From Methanolobus mangrovi (lineage in GTDB: Archaea > Halobacteriota > Methanosarcinia > Methanosarcinales > Methanosarcinaceae), in assembly GCF_031312535.1 (NCBI RefSeq), contig NZ_CP133594.1:806001-870000 (forward strand): a stretch of DNA of 64,000 nucleotides. Direction: 5' to 3'. Position numbers and translations under genes: made by a program. Positions within the stretch are counted from its first letter, which is position 1. The number at the start of each line of letters is the position of its first letter. The notes under the pieces are model-generated. The model was not told where the DNA came from. It was given only the letters and a program-made list of their open reading frames with translations, and ran no database searches. Positions 1 to 7,939 of this stretch are shown in pieces.

Positions 1-993
1 CAGGAACAATTTATAGGGCAGCCTGTTCTTGATAACTTCCATTTTGATTCACACACTTCTGTAAAAGAACGAATCCATCTCCTGAATGATAAGAAACAGA
101 GTGTTCCAACAATAGAGGAAATATGTCTTCGTCTTGATGGAAGCTCTTTTCTTGCAGAAGTATCTGCGGTTCCGGTCACTTATGATGGTTCTGAGGGAGC
201 TCTTGTGTTCTTCCGCGATATAACTGAAAGAAAACAAGCCGAAGAAGAGATACTCAAGGCAAAGATGGTATCTGATAATGCAAATCGCAGTAAGAGTGAA
301 TTTCTGGCAAATACAAGCCATGAACTAAAAACTCCTTTAAGTTCTATTATCGGTTTTTCAGACCTGCTTCTGGAAGGAAATATGGGAGAACTGAGCGATA
401 AACAGAGAAAATACGTCGGCACTATTAACCAGAACGGTCACTTACTTCACAACCTGATAAACAATATACTTGATATTTCCCAGATCGAATTTGGTGAAAT
501 GGAACTGAACTGTCAACGGTTCAATCTGGCTAATGCTATCCAGGATGTTTATTTAATGATGTCAATATTGTCTAACAAAAAAGACATTACAATTACAATG
601 AACATTGCCCTGGAACAAACAGAAATTGTGGCTGACAACATAAAGATAAAAGAAATTCTGTATAACCTGATAGATAATGCCCTTAAATTCACCCCAAAAG
701 GAGGGACAATAACGATCAATGCCATGCAAAGGGACAGTGAATATGTACAGATGTCTGTTGGCGATACAGGCATTGGAATCTCTATGCAGGGCATAGAAAG
801 AATATTTGACCCATTCTATCAGGCTGACGGCTCAAGCACACGCAGATACAGGGGAACCGGATTAGGTTTAGCAATAATCAAGAAATTTGTCAAAATGCAT
901 GGCGGCAATATCTGGGTTAAAAGTGAAGTTGGAAAAGGAAGTGTATTCTTCTTTACAATTCCTATAAACAAATATCTAGTTGTAAAAGAGTGA
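1..993 (+). CDS. PAS-domain sensor histidine kinase, C-terminal part
   Basis: The frame is open from the window edge, so the N-terminus lies outside. The visible part begins in a PAS domain that ends at FFRDITERKQAEEE. An intact kinase core follows: H-box with SHELKTPL, N-box NLIDNALKFTP, G1 box DTGIGI, F-box FDPFYQ and G2 box GTGLGLAIIKKF. It is therefore a catalytically complete cytoplasmic hybrid-free kinase. No response regulator is adjacent. The next gene is 168 bp away with its own Shine-Dalgarno site, so co-transcription is uncertain. Signal and partner are unknown. Confidence 0.93.
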   Translation, partial: QEQFIGQPVLDNFHFDSHTSVKERIHLLNDKKQSVPTIEEICLRLDGSSFLAEVSAVPVTYDGSEGALVFFRDITERKQAEEEILKAKMVSDNANRSKSEFLANTSHELKTPLSSIIGFSDLLLEGNMGELSDKQRKYVGTINQNGHLLHNLINNILDISQIEFGEMELNCQRFNLANAIQDVYLMMSILSNKKDITITMNIALEQTEIVADNIKIKEILYNLIDNALKFTPKGGTITINAMQRDSEYVQMSVGDTGIGISMQGIERIFDPFYQADGSSTRRYRGTGLGLAIIKKFVKMHGGNIWVKSEVGKGSVFFFTIPINKYLVVKE

Positions 994-1161
994 ATTTTTG
1001 AATTTGTACACCAACAACAGGGTAGAATCAGTTTTAAATACTTAAAATAACATTAACGTTAAAATATCAAGTATTAATTTGAATAAACTAGTATAGTCTT
1101 ATTTTATTTATTTACTTACTAGCTCCTGATGGTACTTGTCTAATCATATAAAGGAGTAGAT

Positions 1162-2358
1162 ATGAGAAAAGAGCAATATGATTTTCCTCTAGGTGATTTC
1201 ATCTCTGAGGACAACTTTGATAAGATCAAGGAATTTTCTGAAGGTAAAGAAACACCATTCCTTGTTGTGAATCTGGCAAAAGTTGAAAGAATGTATGATG
1301 AGCTTGTCAAAAACATGCCTTTTGTGAAGATATATTACGCAATGAAGGCAAATCCTCTTGATGAGGTCATAACGGCCCTTAAGAATAAAGGATCTAATTT
1401 TGATGCTGCCACAATATATGAAATCGACCAATTGATAAGACTTGGAGTCCAGCCAGAGAAAATAAGCTATGGTAACACTATCAAAAAGGAAAAAGATATT
1501 GCTTATGCATATGAAAAAGGCGTTCGTCTTTTTGTTACGGACTCAGAGAGCGACCTGCATAAAATTGCACGAAATGCTCCGGGATCCAGGGTATTCTTCC
1601 GTTTGCTAACTGAAAGTGACGGTGCAGACTGGCCATTATCCCGAAAATTCGGCTCTCACCCGGATATAATCTATGAACTGATAATTCAGGCACATGACCT
1701 CGGTCTGGAACCTTATGGCCTCTCATTCCATGTAGGTTCCCAGCAGCGTGATATAGGACAATGGGACAATGCTATCTCAAAATGCAAGTATCTTTTTGAA
1801 GCTGTAGCCCTTCAGGGCATCAAACTCAAAATGATCAACCTTGGTGGCGGATTCCCTGCCAAGTACCAGTCTCCTGCCAACGAGCTTGAAACATATGCTC
1901 ATGAGATACTCCGTTTCATACAGGAAGACTTTGGGGAGGACCATCCGGAGATAATCATTGAACCAGGTCGCTCACTTGTGGCTGATGCCGGAATAATTGT
2001 CACCGAAATAATAATGATCTCCAGGAAAGCAAGGCTCAATCAGTATAAGTGGGTGTACCTTGACATTGGTAAGTTTGGTGGTCTTATTGAAACCCTGGAT
2101 GAATGTATAAAATACCCAATTTACTCAGAAAGAAAGGGTTATGAGGAAGAAGCGATATTAGCAGGTCCAACCTGTGATAGTATGGATATTCTTTACGAAC
2201 ACCATAAATATTTCTTCCCCGAGACCCTGGAAGAAGGAGATAAACTATATATTTTCACTACAGGGGCTTACACGCAAAGTTACAGTTCCGTGGCTTTTAA
2301 TGGTTTCCCACCATTGAAGGCATATGTGATAAAAGACTTTGGACAGGAAATGGAGTAA
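1162..2358 (+). CDS. Type III PLP-dependent decarboxylase (ornithine/lysine decarboxylase family)
   Basis: A 398-residue protein of the alanine-racemase-fold decarboxylases. The Schiff-base lysine is in YYAMKANP near residue 57. FHVGSQ, the Gly-rich phosphate loop NLGGGFP and EPGRSLVADAG follow. The C-terminal GPTCDSMD carries the cysteine that serves the partner active site in the ornithine-decarboxylase dimer. A strong site, AAGGAG, precedes the ATG. The family makes putrescine or cadaverine from basic amino acids, or decarboxylates diaminopimelate. The CDSMD motif favours ornithine/lysine, but the substrate cannot be fixed from sequence. It would feed polyamine synthesis in the cytoplasm. 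Confidence 0.87.
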   Translation: MRKEQYDFPLGDFISEDNFDKIKEFSEGKETPFLVVNLAKVERMYDELVKNMPFVKIYYAMKANPLDEVITALKNKGSNFDAATIYEIDQLIRLGVQPEKISYGNTIKKEKDIAYAYEKGVRLFVTDSESDLHKIARNAPGSRVFFRLLTESDGADWPLSRKFGSHPDIIYELIIQAHDLGLEPYGLSFHVGSQQRDIGQWDNAISKCKYLFEAVALQGIKLKMINLGGGFPAKYQSPANELETYAHEILRFIQEDFGEDHPEIIIEPGRSLVADAGIIVTEIIMISRKARLNQYKWVYLDIGKFGGLIETLDECIKYPIYSERKGYEEEAILAGPTCDSMDILYEHHKYFFPETLEEGDKLYIFTTGAYTQSYSSVAFNGFPPLKAYVIKDFGQEME

Positions 2359-2359
2359 T

Positions 2360-2400
2360 TCCTTTTCCTACTTTTCACACTTTTTTTTCTTAACATTCTT
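2360..2400. terminator. U-rich tract between convergent genes
   Basis: The 57 bp between the decarboxylase and the convergent lipoprotein gene hold a pyrimidine-rich stretch with eight consecutive T at 2381-2388. Archaeal transcription commonly stops at such U-tracts. No strong hairpin was seen. Confidence 0.35.
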
Positions 2401-2415
2401 CTTTCTTATTACTCT

Positions 2416-3861
2416 TCAGGCTGTAGTCCAATCGCTAAACACATATTCACTATTGGCATTAGAATCCCATGCCCATATACCAACTCGATATTTTTCACCG
2501 GCTGGAACGTGGAGATTTGATACAGTATATGTCACAGTATCATCAACGTTCAGATCCATATCTGTATCAGTTTGAAGGTCATCCCAAACCATGCCTTCAG
2601 TGGTGCTTTCAAGTGTTGCATAAATAACCAGATCCTCAGCAACCAGGGAACCTACATTCTCAACCTCAATTTCCAGGTTCACATAAGAAACGTATCCATT
2701 ACTTTTTGCAGTTCCACTGAATCCGATTCTCAGCTCAGGATATCCCCGAGTGATTGGCAATACTGTTGCATCTGCATTGATATATTCATCCGGAATAACG
2801 CCCACATTCCATCCTGAATTTGTGGTTTCCAGATAGTAGTATCTTGTACCTGAATAGTCATAATAGCTACCTTCAAGGTTATCATCACCTTTCACACCTA
2901 CAGCCATATGTCCTGGTAGTTCTATGAGTGCGACCCCATAGCCCATATCATAAAGAATAGAAGCCAGAAGAATAGATGAATCTTCACAATCCCCACCTCC
3001 GTGATATAATGTCTCAAAAGGGAATCTGGTATATTCATCATATCCTGAAGAAGCACTATCACTAACATACGGCAATGACTGTACAAAAGCCATGGCAATA
3101 TAAGGTATCTCATTTCTGCTGTAACCTGCATCATCTGCAAGCTCTCCCATCTGTGTTGTTATCTGGGAGATCAATAAATCATCATACGGGTCATTTACAA
3201 AATGCGTGTAATCCCGGTAGCGGCTTCTTTCTGAATATGTATCATAGGCTTCAATATTGTATTCGTATTCCACTGTGAATTCCGTATTTTCATATTCCCA
3301 TCTGTAGGTTCTGGAAATGGTGTCTTCATTAATACGAACCTCAATTTCCCTGACTTTACCCTCATAGACCTCTGTTTCCAGTAAAATCTCAGGTTTTATC
3401 GTATATGTAAGCTCAACAACAAAACTATTATCGAATATTTCATCCACATGGATAGAATAAATGACATTCTGGTCTTTGGTATCCTTCACACTATAAGTAT
3501 GCCCAGTGAGCATTGTGCGTGTAGCGTATTCATTGCCATCTTTCCTTAAGGAAACCAGAATTCTTTCCTCTTGCTTATCAACATCCAGAACTTTAAGTGA
3601 ATAGCCGTTTTCAAGTTCTAATATCGCTGTTTTCTTAAGGGCCGTTGTATAGCTGGTTGAATCAATCTCCAGCATTTTTTCTTCATTTGACTCATTAATG
3701 ACCTTGAAATCTTCCGGAACAACACCTGAGGTATTGTTGTTTACATTGATACTTTCTGAAACAACAGGCTCATCACCTGCTATACACCCACATGAAAAAA
3801 CGATAGTAAGAAATAGAACTAAAGTAAGTGTCAGACCCTTGTACTGTTTCCAGATGTTCAT
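2416..3861 (-). CDS. Transglutaminase-like lipoprotein
   Basis: The ATG at 3861 is preferred over an upstream TTG at 3888 because it places a signal peptide at the N-terminus with lipobox FSCGC. The lipid-anchored protein would face outward. The central part carries a transglutaminase/protease-like core: nucleophile Cys in GGGDCEDSS and His in LPGHMAVGV. The C-terminal 100 residues look like an Ig-like/CARDB fold (FSGTAKSNGYVSYVNLEIEVENVGS). Such archaeal proteins are membrane-attached and of unknown substrate; peptidase activity is possible. It is convergent with the decarboxylase. Confidence 0.8.
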   Translation of the reverse strand: MNIWKQYKGLTLTLVLFLTIVFSCGCIAGDEPVVSESINVNNNTSGVVPEDFKVINESNEEKMLEIDSTSYTTALKKTAILELENGYSLKVLDVDKQEERILVSLRKDGNEYATRTMLTGHTYSVKDTKDQNVIYSIHVDEIFDNSFVVELTYTIKPEILLETEVYEGKVREIEVRINEDTISRTYRWEYENTEFTVEYEYNIEAYDTYSERSRYRDYTHFVNDPYDDLLISQITTQMGELADDAGYSRNEIPYIAMAFVQSLPYVSDSASSGYDEYTRFPFETLYHGGGDCEDSSILLASILYDMGYGVALIELPGHMAVGVKGDDNLEGSYYDYSGTRYYYLETTNSGWNVGVIPDEYINADATVLPITRGYPELRIGFSGTAKSNGYVSYVNLEIEVENVGSLVAEDLVIYATLESTTEGMVWDDLQTDTDMDLNVDDTVTYTVSNLHVPAGEKYRVGIWAWDSNANSEYVFSDWTTA

Positions 3862-4239
3862 GCTATCTTCTACCAGATTAGATTGCAATCTATATCATCT
3901 TTTATGATGCCGCTCGTATTTTCATTCAGGGTCTGTATGTGAGTGTTTGTTCTTCTTCCTTTTTTCTAGAATCTCAACTAATTCCGGTTTGAAATCACAC
4001 ATTTACCATTGGGTTAAGTACAGAAAACACAGAGAATTATATAGCTAATTCTTGCGAAATACCAATCAAGCTAGAGCTGTGCAATGTTTTTGAACGAACC
4101 TGCCGGGTCCTTAAACCCAAAGTTTACTATTTCCTTAAGCTCACAACTAGACTACATTCATCAGAAATAAATTGCTTTAAGTTAAAACTTAAATAATTGT
4201 CAAAAAAGTGCTATAAAACTAGGAATATGTAAAAGATTT
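3862..4239. other. Intergenic region with a possible 26-residue ORF
   Basis: 378 bp lie between the lipoprotein gene and the tRNA. The only open stretch noticed is on the minus strand, 3922-4002, ATG to TGA, starting MCDFKPELVEILEKRKK. It has no convincing ribosome-binding site and may be chance or the tail of a lost gene. The stretch 4021-4240 is AT-rich and shows nothing else. Confidence 0.3.
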
Positions 4240-4315
4240 TGGTAGCCCGGCACGGATTCGAACCGAGGTTGCGGGATCCAGAGTCCTGCATGATTGACCA
4301 CTACACTACCGGGCT
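4240..4315 (-). tRNA. tRNA-Gln (anticodon CTG), CCA encoded
   Basis: Read on the minus strand the cloverleaf is complete. The 7-bp acceptor stem is AGCCCGG/CCGGGCT, the D-arm contains GTGTAGTGGTCAATCAT, the anticodon loop is CTCTGGA (anticodon CTG) and the T-arm contains GGTTCGAATCC. The discriminator base is A, followed by an encoded CCA at 4240-4242. A5'-A73 and the loop match archaeal glutamine tRNAs. The anticodon stem has one A-C mismatch. No intron. Confidence 0.93.
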
Positions 4316-4372
4316 ATGGTGAATGCATTCCCTTAATTGTAAAGGTTGCATATTAAGATATCGGTCGGATGA

Positions 4373-4777
4373 TTACTCCAGACCTTCCGGATTTTCATTA
4401 AGAACTGCAGTCCACCACCATCTGGCCATATCTACCAGATCCTTACTGAACTGCCCGGAAAGGCGATACTCCTGATTTTTGTGAGAAATAAGGCCAGCGC
4501 CTAGCAGTTTGTTGCGCATGGCATAGAATGAGGCACGTCCAATATCCAGTTCTTCGAGAAGAGCTTCCCATTCACTGGTTTTTATAGGATTTCCACTTTT
4601 TTGGCGATCTTCGACCATCATGAGAAATTTCTGGCCGCGAATGGCAGTTGCCTCTTCCTGGAAAAGTCGCCTCATCAAATTATAATAAGGGTCCCTGGAA
4701 TGTGTTATGCGAGAATTGGAATCCGAACGTACTACCAACGTAGTAGATGTACGTGGTGCATTTTTTACAATAGACAT
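4373..4777 (-). CDS. Conserved winged-helix-like protein, function unknown
   Basis: A 134-residue soluble protein. The second half (WEALLEELDIGRASFYAMRNKLLGAGLISHKNQEYRL) has the helix-turn-helix plus wing pattern of a small winged-helix domain. The C-terminus is Trp-rich (ARWWWTAV). It lies between tRNA-Gln and a DUF2551-like gene on the same strand, 31 bp from it, so the two may share a transcript. A DNA-binding role is inferred from the fold pattern only. Confidence 0.6.
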   Translation of the reverse strand: MSIVKNAPRTSTTLVVRSDSNSRITHSRDPYYNLMRRLFQEEATAIRGQKFLMMVEDRQKSGNPIKTSEWEALLEELDIGRASFYAMRNKLLGAGLISHKNQEYRLSGQFSKDLVDMARWWWTAVLNENPEGLE

Positions 4778-4808
4778 TTAAGATCTCAGGTCTAAGAAAA
4801 TACAAATA

Positions 4809-5132
4809 TCAGCAACTTGAAGCTGATGATTTTGATTCTAATGCATTTCTTATGAGGTCCTCATATTCTTCCTTCAAAGAATATACTATAGGAGTCTTAT
4901 AAGATTCCTTATGAGATCTAAGCACACCTAATTTTGAATAGATGTAACCTACCATTGATGCTACTGCACTACGGGAAATATCATATTTTTGAGCGATATT
5001 CGTATGCAATTCATCAACCGTTGTCTCCTTTGCATTTAAGAACAGGGATAATATGTGACTGCGGAGCCCATTACAATCAAGTTCAATGAACTTTTGCAAT
5101 CTTCGTTTTATTTTTGCGCGAATTGAGTCCAT
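4809..5132 (-). CDS. DUF2551-like small protein
   Basis: A 107-residue protein with strong GAGGTGAAATT upstream of ATG. It resembles the methanogen family DUF2551 (recognised by eye). The segment VDELHTNIAQKYDISRSAVASMVGYIYSKLGVL is a helix-turn-helix candidate. The function of the family is not known. A TATA-like element read on the minus strand at 5156-5168 (GCATATAAAAGG) sits about 25 bp before the start, which suggests a short leader. Confidence 0.6.
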   Translation of the reverse strand: MDSIRAKIKRRLQKFIELDCNGLRSHILSLFLNAKETTVDELHTNIAQKYDISRSAVASMVGYIYSKLGVLRSHKESYKTPIVYSLKEEYEDLIRNALESKSSASSC

Positions 5133-5155
5133 AATTTCACCTCATATATAGCACA

Positions 5156-5168
5156 ACCTTTTATATGC
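5156..5168 (-). promoter_or_regulatory. TATA box of the DUF2551-like gene
   Basis: GCATATAAAAGG on the minus strand fits the archaeal TATA consensus. The predicted start of transcription 24-26 bp downstream falls just before the ribosome-binding site of the gene starting at 5132. Confidence 0.45.
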
Positions 5169-5289
5169 ACTTTAATCTATATATATGTTTCTAAACTTTT
5201 GTAGTATGAAGATTATAATAACTGAGATGTGGTAAAATGACTAAATATGATTAAAGCATTCCGTTATCTCTCAGTTTTTTGGTGACTAT

Positions 5290-5739
5290 ATGGATATCAG
5301 GTACGATGTTGAAAATAATGTAGTGAAGGTTGAAGATATTGACCTATGCCCTCAGAGCCTTGACATAAATTTTATTGGAGTTTGCAGCCATTGTAATTCA
5401 GATGTATTCAGTATGAGCTATCATCCATATGAAGATGGAATGCTAGTGATTGCAAAATGCAATTCGTGCGACAATATCTATGCCATCATATACGATAAAG
5501 ACTGGAATTGGCAGAGTGAGGAAACGATATCTCAGTTCTTTGATCTTAAGAGCTGCAATGATCTAAAATTTCTGGATAGCATCAACAAAAAGAAGCTTGC
5601 GGCTGTTTTCACCCCTGCTGAAATTGATTCCATGTATACAAAAGCACGCGGTGAAAAGTATACTCGCCAATACCTTTACAGAGCCAGAAAAAAGTATGTG
5701 GATTTTGAAGACTTATTCGGAATTAAGATTAATATCTGA
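5290..5739 (+). CDS. Zinc-ribbon-like hypothetical protein
   Basis: A 149-residue protein with GGTGAC just upstream of the ATG. Two CxxC pairs, CSHC near residue 35 and CNSC near residue 60, form a likely zinc ribbon. The last third is basic and helical (YTKARGEKYTRQYLYRARKKY), compatible with nucleic-acid binding. It was not recognised as a named family. It is the last conventional gene before the 4-kb small-RNA region. Confidence 0.6.
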   Translation: MDIRYDVENNVVKVEDIDLCPQSLDINFIGVCSHCNSDVFSMSYHPYEDGMLVIAKCNSCDNIYAIIYDKDWNWQSEETISQFFDLKSCNDLKFLDSINKKKLAAVFTPAEIDSMYTKARGEKYTRQYLYRARKKYVDFEDLFGIKINI

Positions 5740-6186
5740 ATACACGTTCATAAGTAAGGTATTAATTTGTAGAACAATAGTTTTCAAAAATAGGTGGGAA
5801 CTTCAGAGAATTTTATAAAAAAATAATTACTTATAAAATAAAAAAACAAATTGAAAAATAATATTAAACAGTTTAATTAAAATAATAGTATTTTTATAAT
5901 ATATGTTTTGATTTCAATCTGATAGAGGTTGCGATAGAAGAATTGTAAAATAATACTAGTTGAATTATTTGAGTATTTGTGTAATAAATAACTACTTTTT
6001 TTAAATTTGTTTACTAAATTAATAAATTATAGTATAAGTTATATTGTATTCAAGTAGTTTACTGGAACTAACAAAAATAGCAACCTTTGCACATACTTTA
6101 AGGCTCTGCCCAAAAACGTGTCCTTTTCCAATATTCCATTTTTAGCATAGCAAAAGTGTTTGAAAAATATGCAGATTTACCACGTT

Positions 6187-6199
6187 CTTTAAATATAAT
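6187..6199 (+). promoter_or_regulatory. TATA-like box before element B1
   Basis: TTTAAATATAATG lies about 60 bp upstream of the B1 hairpin, the same distance as TTTTTTATATTG before B2 (about 7104-7115). A start site 25 bp downstream would give an RNA of about 65-70 nt ending in the U-tract. Confidence 0.4.
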
Positions 6200-6218
6200 G
6201 ATTCCCACATATACAACT

Positions 6219-6288
6219 GTGGAAGGTACATTTAAAGGATTGGTATCATAAAGCACCAGTTATAATGCTGGTGCATCCTTTTTTTAGG
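6219..6288 (+). ncRNA. Candidate small RNA B1 with terminator-like double stem
   Basis: An inner stem GCACCAG (6253-6259) pairs with CTGGTGC (6268-6274). An outer stem AAAGGAT (6234-6240) pairs with ATCCTTT (6275-6281), and a U-tract follows. The paralogous element B2 at 7150 keeps the preceding CATAAA and the ACCAG/CTGGT core while a G-C pair becomes A-T, which is a compensatory change. The 5' end is estimated from the TATA box. No SD or ORF is present. Confidence 0.5.
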
Positions 6289-6530
6289 CAAGTTGTTATA
6301 AACCTTGGTTATATATCAAGGGTTATTTATACACTATATGCAGAGTGAAATAACCGATAAATAAAAGAACACGGAAAAAGTCCTCAGAAACAACCTTTTT
6401 GTATTCTAAGTAAAATTCAATTATCTCATTATGATATCAAGGCGTCACGACCTGATTCCTTCATAACCTCACATTTTTGTGCTGCCTCTTGAAATAAGGC
6501 TTTATGCCTGATTTTGAAATGTAAAAAAGG

Positions 6531-6575
6531 CGGTACGACTGCAAAACGCCGATTATGAGGTTGCGGCGTTATCCC
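6531..6575 (+). ncRNA. Candidate small RNA C1
   Basis: The motif GGTACGACTG (6532-6541) is followed by a 7-bp stem AACGCCG (6545-6551) / CGGCGTT (6564-6570) whose loop ends in GGTTG. The relative C2 at 7947 has the same GGTACGACTG and loop end, but its stem is GACGCTT/AAGCGTC. Several pairs therefore changed on both sides. Such covariation argues for a functional RNA. The transcript ends are not defined. Confidence 0.5.
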
Positions 6576-6652
6576 TTAATATTCGATTTAACTTGGCAAA
6601 AATATAGAATAATCACCTCAATTTATACCTCTTAGTTACATATCAGATACTG

Positions 6653-6665
6653 TTAACTTATATAC
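6653..6665 (+). promoter_or_regulatory. TATA-like box before element A1
   Basis: TAACTTATATACG, about 50 bp before the conserved GTACCACCCCC motif of A1. A start near 6688 would give an RNA of roughly 75 nt. Confidence 0.4.
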
Positions 6666-6699
6666 GAGTACATTGTATAGCAAAAGGTAAACTGTTTTA

Positions 6700-6765
6700 C
6701 AGTTTCGTACCACCCCCAAACCCCCACACGAACATCGATAACAATTATCGGTGTTCTTTTCTTTA
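6700..6765 (+). ncRNA. Candidate small RNA A1: C-rich 5' segment plus terminator hairpin
   Basis: The single-stranded part GTACCACCCCCAAACCCCC (6707-6725) precedes a 12-bp hairpin at 6730-6756 (GAACATCGATAA, loop CAA, then TTATCGGTGTTC) and a TTTTCTTT tract. The copy A2 at 7717-7756 differs at one base of the C-rich part. In the stem T-G pairs become C-G. The combination of unpaired C-rich stretch and terminator hairpin is the layout of a trans-acting sRNA, but the target is unknown. Confidence 0.55.
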
Positions 6766-7136
6766 ACGAATTCATATCCTTTTTATTGATGCTTATTTTC
6801 AAACAGCTGAGCTAATTTTACCTGAGCATTTATATCAGCTACAAATCTTGTAATTTAGAAGCAAGTATTTGCTATGATCTATTGAAAAAAAGAACCGATT
6901 TTATCGTTTTATTTGCTCCTAAAGAACATAATTACTAAGTAGTAATAAACTTATATCTTGACACGTAGACAGATGAACTTTTAAGTAAGCACCGGTGATG
7001 GATATTGTATTCACTCCCACTGTTATAACTATTGACATTTAGCGCCGTTCAAAAATATAATGCCGTTAAAATTTAATCTGATGCTTAAAATGAAAATGAG
7101 TTTCTTTTTTATATTGTAAATTCATAAAAGGAAGGG

Positions 7137-7204
7137 GGCTTTGTATAAGATGGGGTGGGACCTCATAAAACACCAGCTACATAGCTGGTGTTTCACATTT
7201 TTAT
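7137..7204 (+). ncRNA. Candidate small RNA B2 (paralogue of B1)
   Basis: A 10-bp stem AACACCAGCT (7169-7178) / AGCTGGTGTT (7183-7192) with loop ACAT, preceded by the CATAAA found in B1. An outer pairing GTGGGA (7155-7160) with TTTCAC (7191-7196) is possible with two G-U pairs, and TTTTTAT follows. A TATA-like TTTTTTATATTG sits near 7104-7115. A G-rich leader (GATGGGGTGGGA) is unpaired otherwise. The 5' end is an estimate. Confidence 0.45.
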
Positions 7205-7375
7205 ATTAGTTCCATACTTTTCTTTAATCACCGCAGGCAACTGAAATCAATGTCAGAAATTATAAGATGAAATCCAAGCATAGGAAACGGCTACTATCTT
7301 TTAGTTAATAATAATGTTATTTCAAAACTTGTGCCATCGATAAAAGATGCGGAATCAAGGTTGTTATTATAAGTT

Positions 7376-7407
7376 ACTAAACATTGTTTCTTGTTTGTTT
7401 AAATATG
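7376..7407 (+). promoter_or_regulatory. Promoter module before element D: AAACATTGTTTC dyad plus TATA
   Basis: The dyad AAAC-ATT-GTTT (within 7379-7390) is followed 7 bp later by TTTAAATATG (7398-7407). The same arrangement, GAAACATTGTTTC then TTTAAAATAG, stands before element C2 at 7869-7897. A repeated upstream dyad at fixed distance from TATA suggests a shared regulator binding site. Confidence 0.45.
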
Positions 7408-7442
7408 AAGAAAAACAAAAAAGGAATTGTACACCATTAAAA

Positions 7443-7505
7443 ATGATAACACGGGGGTTAGGTATGTAGATACCGAAAAGCGATATTTTCGGTGTCTTTT
7501 TATCT
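7443..7505 (+). ncRNA. Candidate small RNA D: G-rich leader and 11-bp hairpin
   Basis: ACACGGGGGTTAGG (7450-7463) precedes the hairpin GATACCGAAAA (7469-7479) / TTTTCGGTGTC (7486-7496) with one T-G pair, followed by TTTTTATCTTATCGGCC. The GGGGGTT motif also occurs in the loop of C2. Both D and C2 are followed directly by an E element, and both share the upstream dyad promoter. So D and C2 occupy equivalent places in a duplicated module. Confidence 0.45.
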
Positions 7506-7562
7506 TATCGGCCTATGGGATCCCCTCAGAAATGCTCGTTTCAATCTATGCCCATCAGGCCA
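7505..7562 (+). ncRNA. Structured element E1
   Basis: GGCCTATGGG (7510-7519) pairs with CCCAT-C-AGGCC (7551-7561), a 10-bp stem with one bulged C. The paralogue E2 (8001-8060) keeps GGCCT/AGGCC and the leader TTATC, while the inner part of the stem changes to GATA/TATC. It may be the 3' part of the D transcript or a separate RNA. Confidence 0.4.
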
Positions 7563-7647
7563 TTATTCTTATTTTACCTACGGTGCTATGAACAAATTAT
7601 TCTAGTAAGGAGATCTATAGCAAAATGCATTCCTATATCCTATAATG

Positions 7648-7682
7648 TAGGTTTCTAATCAGAAACCTATCTATTGATATAA
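7648..7682 (+). promoter_or_regulatory. Perfect 9-bp dyad and TATA before element A2
   Basis: TAGGTTTCT (7648-7656), spacer AATC, AGAAACCTA (7661-7669) is a perfect inverted repeat. TTGATATAA follows 4 bp later (7674-7682). The position just upstream of the TATA box is where an archaeal activator would bind. No equivalent dyad precedes A1, so the two A copies may be controlled differently. Confidence 0.4.
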
Positions 7683-7704
7683 CATTATCTCATTAGTATA
7701 ATTG

Positions 7705-7770
7705 GAACTTCTTTTAGTACCACCCCCAATCCCCCACACGAACACCGATGTATATTATCGGTGTTCACTC
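7705..7770 (+). ncRNA. Candidate small RNA A2 (paralogue of A1)
   Basis: GTACCACCCCCAATCCCCC (7717-7735) precedes the 10-bp hairpin GAACACCGAT (7740-7749?) / ATCGGTGTTC ending at 7756, then a pyrimidine tract TCCTTCCTTT. The stem matches A1 with a T-to-C change that strengthens a G-U pair, and the loop differs. The two A hairpins lie 1010 bp apart, which supports duplication of a whole block. Confidence 0.55.
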
Positions 7771-7868
7771 CTTCCTTTAACCATTTAAGATGAAGTTTTT
7801 AGAATAACTGACTTTTATACTTGTTCAAAAACTCAAAATACGAGTGCATCACCTTTGTTACAAGTTAA

Positions 7869-7897
7869 GAAACATTGTTTCGTATAATTTAAAATAG
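7869..7897 (+). promoter_or_regulatory. Promoter module before element C2: GAAACATTGTTTC dyad plus TATA
   Basis: GAAAC-ATT-GTTTC is a perfect 5-bp dyad. TTTAAAATAG (7888-7897) follows 6 bp later. It is the counterpart of the module at 7376-7407 and stands about 50 bp before the conserved GGTACGACTG. Confidence 0.45.
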
Positions 7898-7939
7898 AAA
7901 TAAAGACATACAGTTGCATGTCTGGCTATGAGATCTAGA

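Noticed and set aside
3922-4002. 26-residue ORF MCDFKPELVEILEKRKK...
   Set aside because: No ribosome-binding site and no recognised family; could be chance, so only mentioned within the intergenic entry.
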